A program made the translations under genes and the position numbers. DNA of 6,849 nucleotides from Campylobacterota bacterium (GTDB lineage: Bacteria; Campylobacterota; Campylobacteria; Campylobacterales; SZUA-545). The stretch covers positions 1 through 6,849 of the forward strand of contig PWVP01000004.1 of the NCBI GenBank assembly GCA_003561815.1. The letters are read 5' to 3'. Below are positions 1 through 5,985 of the stretch, piece after piece. Below the pieces are notes generated by a model. It saw only the letters and a list, made by a program, of their open reading frames with translations. It made no database searches and was not told the DNA's origin. How positions within the stretch are numbered: position 1 is the stretch's first letter; every line of letters starts with the position of its first letter.

Positions 1-925
1 GGATACGGCGCAGGTTTTTCGGGCTAAAGCGCTCCCCCTTTTTCACCGGGACCACCACATAAAGCGATCGGCGAAAGCGGCGGTTATCCGCCTCGGCTTC
101 GGGCCTGATCAGCGCCTTTTGACCCAGCGCACCATGCAACGCGTCACACGCCCGCTTTAGCGCTGCAAGCTCTTCAGGCTCGGCTGAAAAGGCGCTATCG
201 GGCCCACCGAGGGTGCGATCGAGGGTAAAATGCTTCTCGATCGCCACCGCGCCGAGTGCCACCGCCCCCTGTGCGGCGACACTGCCTAGCGTGTGATCCG
301 AAAGCCCCACCGGCACCTTAAAGCGCTCAGCCAGATAGGGGATGCTTCTGAGGTTGGCTTCCGATAGCGGCGCGGGGTAGGCGCTGATGCAGTGAAGCAG
401 CAGCACCGATGCCGCCCCTTTGGCCGCCTCCAGCGCCTGGGCGATCTCGCTCTCATCGGCCAGTCCGGTGGAGAGGATCAGCGCCTTGCCCGTAGCCGCC
501 GCTGCACGAATCAAACTGAGGTCGGTCAGCTCAAAGGAGGCGATCTTATAGGCTGGCGCACCGAGATCTTCGAGCATCGCCACCGCCGCCTCATCAAAGG
601 GGGTGCTAAAGAGTGTGAGCCCGATCGCGCGGGCGTGCTTAAAAAGCGCACCGTGCCACGCGTAGGGGGTGTGCGCCTCCTCATAGAGTTCATAGAGCGA
701 TCGTCCCGCCCACAGACCGCCTTCGATCTGAAACTCCGGCCGATCGGAGCGGATCGTCATGCTTGCAGCGGTGTAGCTCTGGATTTTGACCGCATCGGCT
801 CCGGCGGCTTTGGCCGCATCGAGGGTTTGTAGTGCGCGCTCTAACGATCCGCCGTGATTGGCCGACACTTCGGCGATGATATAGGGCGGATGATCCGCGC
901 CGATCGGTCGATTGTTTATCCGCAT
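1..925 (-). CDS. pseI: Pseudaminic acid synthase (NeuB family), C-terminus cut by window edge
   Basis: Condenses 2,4-diacetamido-2,4,6-trideoxy-L-altrose with phosphoenolpyruvate to give pseudaminic acid, in the cytoplasm. 308 full codons are visible. PseI is usually about 345 residues, so roughly 35-40 C-terminal residues (most of the SAF/antifreeze-like domain) lie outside the window. The N-terminal TIM barrel shows EVSANHGG (19-26), KIQSYT (47-52), GGLWAGRSLYELYEEAHTP (69-87), GLSDH (207-211) and IEKHFTLDR (229-237); H211 and H232 match the metal-binding histidines of NeuB. GPDSAFS (241-247) favours PseI, because sialic acid synthases usually have DHxAS there. The visible end, RRSLYVVVPVKKGERFSPKN, enters the SAF domain. 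The ATG at 925 overlaps the end of the upstream fused gene by 10 bp, which indicates translational coupling. The family is clear; Pse rather than legionaminic acid is inferred from the motifs and the neighbours. Confidence 0.93.
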   Translation of the reverse strand, partial: MRINNRPIGADHPPYIIAEVSANHGGSLERALQTLDAAKAAGADAVKIQSYTAASMTIRSDRPEFQIEGGLWAGRSLYELYEEAHTPYAWHGALFKHARAIGLTLFSTPFDEAAVAMLEDLGAPAYKIASFELTDLSLIRAAAATGKALILSTGLADESEIAQALEAAKGAASVLLLHCISAYPAPLSEANLRSIPYLAERFKVPVGLSDHTLGSVAAQGAVALGAVAIEKHFTLDRTLGGPDSAFSAEPEELAALKRACDALHGALGQKALIRPEAEADNRRFRRSLYVVVPVKKGERFSPKNLRRI

Positions 926-2439
926 TGATGCCACCACCCCTCTTCTTTAGGTTCAAAACCCAGTTTTTCAAAAAGCCCGGTTGAGACGGTGTTGGCCGGA
1001 TCGATCTGGGCACAGAGTGTCGCCGTGGGCACCAGTGTGCGCGCGAGCGTTATCGCCACTGAGGCGATCCCCTTCTTCTGCGCATGGGGGGCAATCAGCA
1101 GCGAAATCTCACACCCCGCTTCCAGTCGGCTCAGCCGCAGCAGTCCCGCCGCCTCCCCCTCGCACACCACCACCAGCGTCATGGCCCCGCTCTCGATGAG
1201 CCGCGCCTCCATCCAGCGGCGATGCTCCTGCACAGTGGGCACCTGCGGATGGCGACAGAAGCGGCGGATACCAGGGGTGCTCTGCCAGCCATAGATCAGC
1301 GCCTCATCCGCCGCCTCGATCAGACGCAATCGCACCGACTGACCAAAGCGGGTAGCCGCGGATGGCAGCAAAGTCAGCACCGCCCGCTTCACCCCGCGCC
1401 CGTCACACACCCTTAAAGCCGCTTGGCGCATCTGAGCGCACGCCGCCTCATCCAGCTTATCAAGCGCCTGCACTACTCGATCGAGCGTAAGCGCCTTTGC
1501 TTGGCCTAGCGCGATCGCCGCACCGGCCTGTGCGAAGGCTTCACAGTTGGCCCGCTGATTTTCCGCCAGCTCGACCATCAGCGTCGGCAGCCCCACACAG
1601 GCGCGCTCATAGGCGCTCACCCCCGCCGCACCGATGGCCAGATCCGCGCGGCTTAGCACATCCGCCAAAGAGGGCAAATCGCTCACCAGTGTCGCCTCCA
1701 ACGATCGGGCCAGCTGCGAAAGCGCTTCAAAGCCGGGGGTTTGAGCGCTGGCCACCAGATCGATCGCTGCGTGCTTTAAGCGGCTCTTTCGCACCGCCTG
1801 AAGCAGCAGCCCGTAGAGCGCCCCATCGGCCGCGCCGCCGAGCGAAATCACGATCCGATCGATCCCGCTTGGCTTGGCGCGCCGCCGTGCGGCCGGATGC
1901 AGGGGTGCATAGGCGCTATCGAGCAGCGCATAACGGCTGCCCACCAGCAGCGTAGACGCTTTAGCCACCCGATCGTGCCAGAGAGACGAAGGGCGCTGTA
2001 GCGTGCTATCGAGCAGCCACTCTACCGCCTGATCGCGATCGCACAGCTCATCGATCGCGCCGATGCGTTCAGCGTAGGGGCGCATCGCCTGCTGCCACTG
2101 CGCTTCCAGCGCGTAGTGATCGACGATCATCCAGTCTAGGCGCCCCACTTTTTCCAGAAGCGACCGCATCTGCGCGATCTCCATCTTTAGCGGCACCCCC
2201 AGCCATGCCAGATGGGGCGGATAGGGGTTTTCGGGCACATAAGGCTCTGCGGGTGCGGGCAGCAGATGGCTCTTTAGCCCGGAATCGACCAGCGGCTTGA
2301 GACGGCTATCCGGGTGCGCACGGCAAAAAAAGAGCACCGTATGGCCCATGCGATCGAGCTGCTTAGCGAGGTTGAGGCAGCGCATCAGATGGCCGGTGCC
2401 GATTTTCTGGCTACTATCAACTCTAAAGGCGATCTTCAT
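916..2439 (-). CDS. pseG-pseH: Bifunctional PseG-PseH: UDP-sugar hydrolase fused to GNAT N-acetyltransferase
   Basis: 507 residues with two domains. Residues 1 to about 358 are a GT-B-like PseG hydrolase, which releases UDP from UDP-2,4-diacetamido-2,4,6-trideoxy-beta-L-altropyranose. Visible are RVD (6-8), IGTGHLMRC (13-21; H17 matches the proposed catalytic base), DHYAL (107-111), SLGG (199-202), IGAAG (269-273), ER (278-279) and ENQ (293-295). Residues about 368-507 are a GNAT domain like PseH, which acetylates the C4 amine from acetyl-CoA. It shows an LRLIEAAD opening, EHRRWMEARL (405-414), a Q454-xx-G457-x-A459 acetyl-CoA loop, and a terminal LFEKLGF (489-495). The two activities are consecutive: PseH makes the substrate of PseG. 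The ATG at 2439 overlaps the pseF stop as ATGA, with an AGAGG a few bases upstream. Residues 130-144 (IDELCDRDQAVEWLL) depart from the usual IDDLADR-type PseG motif. Whether both halves are active is inferred. Confidence 0.93.
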   Translation of the reverse strand: MKIAFRVDSSQKIGTGHLMRCLNLAKQLDRMGHTVLFFCRAHPDSRLKPLVDSGLKSHLLPAPAEPYVPENPYPPHLAWLGVPLKMEIAQMRSLLEKVGRLDWMIVDHYALEAQWQQAMRPYAERIGAIDELCDRDQAVEWLLDSTLQRPSSLWHDRVAKASTLLVGSRYALLDSAYAPLHPAARRRAKPSGIDRIVISLGGAADGALYGLLLQAVRKSRLKHAAIDLVASAQTPGFEALSQLARSLEATLVSDLPSLADVLSRADLAIGAAGVSAYERACVGLPTLMVELAENQRANCEAFAQAGAAIALGQAKALTLDRVVQALDKLDEAACAQMRQAALRVCDGRGVKRAVLTLLPSAATRFGQSVRLRLIEAADEALIYGWQSTPGIRRFCRHPQVPTVQEHRRWMEARLIESGAMTLVVVCEGEAAGLLRLSRLEAGCEISLLIAPHAQKKGIASVAITLARTLVPTATLCAQIDPANTVSTGLFEKLGFEPKEEGWWHQCG

Positions 2440-3122
2440 CGGCCCTCTTTCAGTGTATTAAAAAGTGCTTCCGCCACCGCCCAATCCTCGGGCGTATCAA
2501 TATCCCACACCCCGCTGCGCGGCAACACCACACCGGCACTTTGGCCGCCCAAGACCGGCTTTTGGGCCATGAAGCTGCCCGCCCTACCCCAATAAAACTG
2601 CCCCGTATCGTGGTAACGCTCCGGCAGATCCTGGGTGCGGGTTTTTTCGTGTTCGCTCGCAATCAGGCGCGTATGGCCCCGCCTGTCTAGCGAAAGGGCG
2701 CGTTCGATCGGATGGGGGTAGGCGGTGATCGCGAAGGCATAATCCACGCCGCCGGCTAAAAGCCGATCATAGCCCGCTTGGAGCCGATCGGGCAGGGCAA
2801 AGGCGCTGGTGCCGTAAAGCAGGCAGACGGGGTGATCGGGCGGGGTGGCGAGATCGGCCAACACCGCGGCGGCAACCGCTAGTGAACTGGTGTGATCGTC
2901 TGCCAGATGGGCCGAACGCATCCGCACCACCGCCCCCGCTTCAGCAGCGATCGCTGCGATCGTCTCGCAGTCGGTGGAGACGATAATGGAGTCAAAGAGT
3001 CCGCTTTTTTGGGCGTGGGTGATGGGCCATGCGATAAGGGGCGAGCCGCAAAAATCGCGGCGGTTTTTGTGCAAGATTCGTTTGCTCCCCTTGCGGGCGA
3101 GGATCAGGGCGACGGGTTTCAT
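2436..3122 (-). CDS. pseF: Pseudaminic acid cytidylyltransferase (CMP-Pse synthetase)
   Basis: Transfers CMP from CTP to pseudaminic acid, making the donor used by flagellin or surface glycosyltransferases; this is the last cytoplasmic step of the pathway. The 228 residues match the usual family length. The nucleotide-binding start reads LARKGSKRILHKN (8-20), followed by VSTD (48-51), LADDHTSS (73-80), the PseF-typical RTQDLPERYHDTGQFYWGR (162-180) and DIDTPEDW (207-214). K11 and L17 stand where Gly and Pro are usual in the ARGGSKRIPRKN form, which looks like tolerated variation. The ATG at 3122 gives the standard family N-terminus. No good Shine-Dalgarno precedes it: an AGGG lies only 2 nt from the ATG. 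The stop of a small membrane peptide lies 9 nt upstream, so translation is probably coupled to that ORF. Confidence 0.94.
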   Translation of the reverse strand: MKPVALILARKGSKRILHKNRRDFCGSPLIAWPITHAQKSGLFDSIIVSTDCETIAAIAAEAGAVVRMRSAHLADDHTSSLAVAAAVLADLATPPDHPVCLLYGTSAFALPDRLQAGYDRLLAGGVDYAFAITAYPHPIERALSLDRRGHTRLIASEHEKTRTQDLPERYHDTGQFYWGRAGSFMAQKPVLGGQSAGVVLPRSGVWDIDTPEDWAVAEALFNTLKEGR

Positions 3123-3131
3123 CGCCCTATT

Positions 3132-3224
3132 TTAACCCAGAATCAGAAAAACAAAACCAAATGAGAGTAGAATTTGTGCCGTGAGGACAATCAGTAGATC
3201 TCGAGGATTTATCTCTAGTTTCAT
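3132..3224 (-). CDS. 30-residue hydrophobic small membrane protein leading the pse operon
   Basis: A short ORF from ATG 3224 to a TAA at 3134-3132. The first nine residues (MKLEINPRD) are polar. Residues 10-29 are an almost unbroken hydrophobic run (LLIVLTAQIL at 10-19, then LSFGFVFLIL at 20-29) ending in Gly30, enough for one transmembrane helix. The Shine-Dalgarno AAGGAG lies exactly 7 nt upstream of the ATG and is the best ribosome binding site in the window. A strong promoter sits upstream, and the stop is 9 nt before pseF. It is therefore probably translated as the first cistron of the pse operon. I do not recognise the family. It could be a small membrane protein in its own right, or a leader peptide whose translation opens the pseF start. 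The reading frame and SD are seen; function is unknown. Confidence 0.66.
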   Translation of the reverse strand: MKLEINPRDLLIVLTAQILLSFGFVFLILG

Positions 3225-3231
3225 CGTATAG

Positions 3232-3237
3232 CTCCTT
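3232..3237 (-). promoter_or_regulatory. Strong Shine-Dalgarno of the 30-residue membrane peptide
   Basis: AAGGAG on the minus strand, 7 nt before the ATG at 3224. It is close to the ideal anti-16S match and spacing, much better than the site before pseF. It is the main reason to accept the small ORF as translated. Confidence 0.75.
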
Positions 3238-3251
3238 AAGTTGTGTTAAGG
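3234..3251 (-). repeat. Inverted repeat CCTTAA-N6-TTAAGG over the leader Shine-Dalgarno
   Basis: Perfect 6-bp arms (3234-3239 and 3246-3251) with a 6-nt loop. In the minus-strand transcript the first arm could pair with TTAAGG, which contains most of the AAGGAG Shine-Dalgarno of the small ORF. Such a hairpin could mask the ribosome site. With four A-U and two G-C pairs it would be weak, so it could equally be an operator or chance. Confidence 0.35.
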
Positions 3252-3260
3252 GGCGACGCC
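3252..3260. repeat. 9-bp palindrome GGCGACGCC in the pse leader
   Basis: GGCG-A-CGCC, perfectly symmetric, placed between the predicted minus-strand transcription start (about 3268) and the small-ORF Shine-Dalgarno. Its position suits an operator half or a leader structure. At this length chance is possible. Confidence 0.22.
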
Positions 3261-3269
3261 GTAACAGGG

Positions 3270-3298
3270 TTGAAACTATACAACATTGAGTGTGTGAT
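3270..3298 (+). promoter_or_regulatory. Candidate promoter for the dgc-murL-murD2 operon
   Basis: On the plus strand, TTGAAA (3270-3275; 5 of 6), a 17-bp spacer, and TGTGAT (3293-3298; 4 of 6). Transcription would start near 3305, just ahead of the Shine-Dalgarno at 3316. It lies almost wholly inside the divergent pse promoter. The -10 box is poor, so the exact site is uncertain. Confidence 0.35.
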
Positions 3299-3304
3299 TG
3301 TCAA
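3275..3304 (-). promoter_or_regulatory. Sigma70-type promoter of the pse operon
   Basis: On the minus strand, a perfect TTGACA -35 box (3304-3299), an 18-bp spacer, and a TATAGT -10 box (3280-3275; 5 of 6 to consensus). Transcription would start near 3268, giving a leader of about 44 nt before the small ORF at 3224. It is the best promoter match I found and sits where the pse operon needs one. The sigma70 model is an assumption for this unknown host. Confidence 0.7.
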
Positions 3305-3315
3305 GTTTTTTGCTA

Positions 3316-3321
3316 GAGGGG
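3316..3321 (+). promoter_or_regulatory. Ribosome binding site that sets the GGDEF gene start
   Basis: GAGGGG, 6 nt before a GTG at 3328. An in-frame TTG at 3298 would add ten residues, but it has no Shine-Dalgarno and its first codons overlap the -35 box of the divergent promoter. The GTG at 3328 is therefore the preferred start. Confidence 0.65.
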
Positions 3322-3327
3322 GAAGCA

Positions 3328-4608
3328 GTGCTGGTTAAAGAGATTATCATCGAGACGCTCAAACAGATCCAACGCGATCGGGTCACCGCCACGCCACAGG
3401 TGTACGCCAAGACCTTTTGCCAAGTGGCCAAACGGGCCGGACTGGAGATCGAGGAGTGCCGCCCGGCCAAGGCCTATATCGATCGGCTCCCCACCGCGCT
3501 GAAAGAGCAGGCCATCAACCGCGAGATTACCCAGATGGAGGATCTCGCGAGCTTTCTCATCGGTGAACTACGCCGTCAGGTGAGCTTGCCGCCCCGTCAG
3601 GCCGATCGGGTGGTGCGCATCCTGGTCGATCTGCTCGCCAAAGCGATGACCCCCTCCTTTGCCGCGTTTGATACCGCGCGGCTCAATGAGGTGATCGCCG
3701 CCATCGAAGAGGGGCCCGATCGGGTGCTGGATCCCAAATGGCAGAAGCAGGTTGTGCGGCTGGTGGCGGAGCGAATCGGCTTCGATCGCTCCCGGCTAAG
3801 CCAGGAAGCGGGGCGGATGGAGGCGGTGATCGAGTCGCTGCTCGGAGCGCTTAGCACCCTGCGAAGCGACACCGCCGATCGGGCCGAAGGGATCGAAGCG
3901 ATCCACCAAAGCCTCATTGCCCTCGATCCGGAGCAGTTTTCCCAAGCGCTTTTTACCGATCTAAAGCAGAAACTCACCTGTCTGGCCAAGGAGCTCTCCG
4001 ATCACGCCACCGGCATGGAGCAGACCCTAAGCGATCAGCAGCGCGAGATCACCGATCTCCACCATGAGATCGCCGCGCTAAACCAGAAATTAAAGAGTCT
4101 GGAAAAGGAGAATGCCGAAGACTACCTCACCCGCGTGCAGACTAAGCGCATCATCGATCTGCGCCTAAAAGAGGCGGAGCGGGATTTCGAAAACAGCGGC
4201 ACGGTGTACGGGGTCTGTTTTCTCGACATCGATCACTTCAAAAAGATCAACGACACCTACGGTCACGAAGGGGGCGATCGCATCCTGCAGGCGATGGGAG
4301 AACTGCTCAACCGCCTCACCCCGGAGGGGGCGATGGGGGGTCGCTACGGCGGCGAGGAGTTTGTCGCGCTGCTGCCCCAAACGAGCGCGGATAACCTGCT
4401 CTCTTATGCCGAAACGATCCGCCAAGAGGTGGCGAGCAGCATCTTTCGCTATCAGGACCACTCCATCCGTCTCACCCTCTCGGCCGGTGTGGCGCTTAGA
4501 GACGAAGCGCCCACCATGGAATCCACCCTGCGCGAAGCGGATGCGCGGCTCTATCGGGCCAAAAACAGCGGGCGAAACCGCGTGGCGGGCAGCGAAAAAG
4601 TGGTATGA
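3328..4608 (+). CDS. Diguanylate cyclase (GGDEF domain) with helical N-terminal region
   Basis: Predicted to make cyclic di-GMP from two GTP. From the GTG start it has 426 residues. Residues 1 to about 225 are mostly helical with no recognised sensor domain and no transmembrane segment or signal peptide, so the protein is probably cytoplasmic. A heptad-like region at about 227-274 looks like a coiled-coil dimerisation linker. The GGDEF domain follows: DYLTRVQTKR (265-274), FLDIDHFKKIND (298-309, metal-binding Asp), YGHEGGD (311-317) and an intact GGEEF signature (341-345). The inhibitory RxxD site is missing; its place reads PEGA (332-335). DYLTRVQ also departs from the usual DxLTGLxNR. murL follows after 27 nt, so the two are probably co-transcribed. 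The start is discussed under the ribosome site. Activity is inferred from the intact signature; the signal sensed is unknown. Confidence 0.9.
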   Translation: MLVKEIIIETLKQIQRDRVTATPQVYAKTFCQVAKRAGLEIEECRPAKAYIDRLPTALKEQAINREITQMEDLASFLIGELRRQVSLPPRQADRVVRILVDLLAKAMTPSFAAFDTARLNEVIAAIEEGPDRVLDPKWQKQVVRLVAERIGFDRSRLSQEAGRMEAVIESLLGALSTLRSDTADRAEGIEAIHQSLIALDPEQFSQALFTDLKQKLTCLAKELSDHATGMEQTLSDQQREITDLHHEIAALNQKLKSLEKENAEDYLTRVQTKRIIDLRLKEAERDFENSGTVYGVCFLDIDHFKKINDTYGHEGGDRILQAMGELLNRLTPEGAMGGRYGGEEFVALLPQTSADNLLSYAETIRQEVASSIFRYQDHSIRLTLSAGVALRDEAPTMESTLREADARLYRAKNSGRNRVAGSEKVV

Positions 4609-4635
4609 TCGCGCCAACTCAACGCCGAGGTCACC

Positions 4636-5985
4636 GTGTCCGAAAACCGCTTTAACACCCTGCGTCAGCGCTACCGGCGCTTTACCTATGCACACTTCGA
4701 TCTGCAGATCGCACCGCAGAAGCTGCACATCACATACCACTTTCATATCGACGGGGTCCACCACTTTCGCCCGACGCTAACCTTTTCGTTTCCGGGTGCG
4801 ACCGATCTTAGTCGCTTTGAGCGCGCCGATCTGGAGCATCTGGCTTTTCATCTGGGTCTAGCGGAGATGCTGAGCTACTGGAAATGCACCTGCGCACCCA
4901 CCGTCTGCATCGAAGCGGGTGCGCTGGCGCCCGAGGCGGTGCGGTGGTGGCAGCGGCTCTTTTTTGAGGGGTTGAGCGAGTTTGTCTATGTCAACCGCAT
5001 CTACGCCGAGCCGGAGAGCTGGGTAAAGATCGAAGCGCCCGAGGGCACCTATGCGCTCAAAAACCGCCCGCTTCACGGCGCACTGCTGCCCATCGGCGGG
5101 GGCAAAGATTCGGCGCTTTCGCTCGATATTCTCGAAACGATGGGCCAAAAACCGCTGCTGTTTGCCATCAACCCCATCGCGGCGACCCGGCGCATCTGCA
5201 CACTCTGCGATCCGGAAAACGCGCGCACCCTGACGCTCGAGCGCACCATCGATCCGCACCTGATCGCGCTAAACAAACAAGGCTATCTCAACGGCCACAC
5301 CCCCTTTTCGGCGGTGGTCGCTTTCGCATCGGTCGCGGCGGCCTATCTGAGCGGCACTCAGGATGTGGTGCTCTCCAACGAAACCAGCGCCAATGAAGCC
5401 AACACGATCTTTAACGGCCACGAGGTCAACCACCAATACTCCAAATCCCTGCATTTTGAGCGGCTTTTTCGTGACTACAACACCCGCTTTTTTGCACCAG
5501 AGGTGAACTACTTTAGCCTCCTGCGTCCGCTGCATGAGATCACCATCGCCCGCGCTTTTGCGAAGCTGGAGCGGTTTTTGCCGCTTTTTAACAGCTGCAA
5601 CCGGGGCGGGCGGGCCGATCGCTGGTGCGGCGAGTGTCCTAAGTGTCTGTTTAGTTTTATCATCCTCTCGCCCTTTCTCCCCCCCGATCGGCTCAAGGCG
5701 ATCTTCGGGGCCAATCTGCTGGACAAAGCCGATCTCAAGCCGCTTTTTAACGAACTGACCGGACTGGATGAGGCGCACAAACCACTGGAGTGCGTGGGCA
5801 CCTACGAAGAGGTGAAACTCGCTCTGTGTGAGACGATCCGGCGAGAGGATGCGCACCCGCTACCCGCTTTGCTGGCCGATTTTCAGGGGCGGGTGGATTG
5901 TGCAGGAGTTCATGTTCCGGAGGATTTTGAGGATCACAACCTCCCACCGGAGTACGAAGCGGCGCTGCGAAGGTATCTGGCGTGA
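4636..5985 (+). CDS. murL: UDP-N-acetylmuramoyl-L-alanyl-L-glutamate epimerase (MurL)
   Basis: Predicted to turn the terminal L-Glu of UDP-MurNAc-L-Ala-L-Glu into D-Glu, using ATP and giving AMP and PPi, in the cytoplasmic stage of peptidoglycan synthesis. The 449 residues hold a PP-loop of the ATP-pyrophosphatase type, IGGGKDS (153-159), then NGHTPFSA (219-226), SNETSANE (247-254) and a cysteine-rich WCGECPKC (330-337), with CTLC at 188-191. These match the MurL family as I know it. The best support is the next gene, a MurD-like ligase overlapping it by GTGA, the pairing described for MurL and MurD2 in Xanthomonas. The GTG start has GAGG 5 nt upstream. Cysteines at 188, 191, 331, 334 and 337 could bind a metal; this is inference. 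The main alternative is another PP-loop ATPase of unknown substrate, made unlikely by the context. Confidence 0.87.
   Translation: MSENRFNTLRQRYRRFTYAHFDLQIAPQKLHITYHFHIDGVHHFRPTLTFSFPGATDLSRFERADLEHLAFHLGLAEMLSYWKCTCAPTVCIEAGALAPEAVRWWQRLFFEGLSEFVYVNRIYAEPESWVKIEAPEGTYALKNRPLHGALLPIGGGKDSALSLDILETMGQKPLLFAINPIAATRRICTLCDPENARTLTLERTIDPHLIALNKQGYLNGHTPFSAVVAFASVAAAYLSGTQDVVLSNETSANEANTIFNGHEVNHQYSKSLHFERLFRDYNTRFFAPEVNYFSLLRPLHEITIARAFAKLERFLPLFNSCNRGGRADRWCGECPKCLFSFIILSPFLPPDRLKAIFGANLLDKADLKPLFNELTGLDEAHKPLECVGTYEEVKLALCETIRREDAHPLPALLADFQGRVDCAGVHVPEDFEDHNLPPEYEAALRRYLA

Noticed and set aside
392..832. 146-codon open frame on the plus strand
   Set aside because: It lies opposite pseI, which has clear family motifs. 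The translation is Arg/Gly rich and has no recognisable domain, as expected for an antisense frame in GC-rich DNA.
690..1013. 107-codon open frame on the minus strand
   Set aside because: It spans the pseG-pseH/pseI junction in the wrong frame. The true pseI frame, open to the window edge, carries the NeuB-family motifs.
1497..1955. 152-codon open frame on the plus strand
   Set aside because: It is antisense to the PseG domain, and its Pro/Arg/Ala-rich translation has no family signature.
3305..3312. T-rich run (TTTTTTGC) as a terminator
   Set aside because: No stem precedes it in either direction, and it lies between a promoter and a start codon.
3300..3314. Possible sigma54 element ending in TTTTTTGC upstream of the GGDEF gene
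   Set aside because: The GG dinucleotide required about ten bases upstream of GC is absent.
3298..3327. Ten-residue longer N-terminus of the GGDEF protein from a TTG at 3298
   Set aside because: There is no Shine-Dalgarno before the TTG, and this stretch carries the -35 box of the divergent promoter. A GTG at 3328 has a good ribosome site.
4165..4764. 199-codon open frame on the minus strand
   Set aside because: It runs opposite the GGDEF domain and the start of murL, crossing two real genes and their junction, with no motif of its own.
5269..5856. 195-codon open frame on the minus strand
   Set aside because: It is antisense to the conserved part of murL; no domain and no plausible ribosome site were seen.
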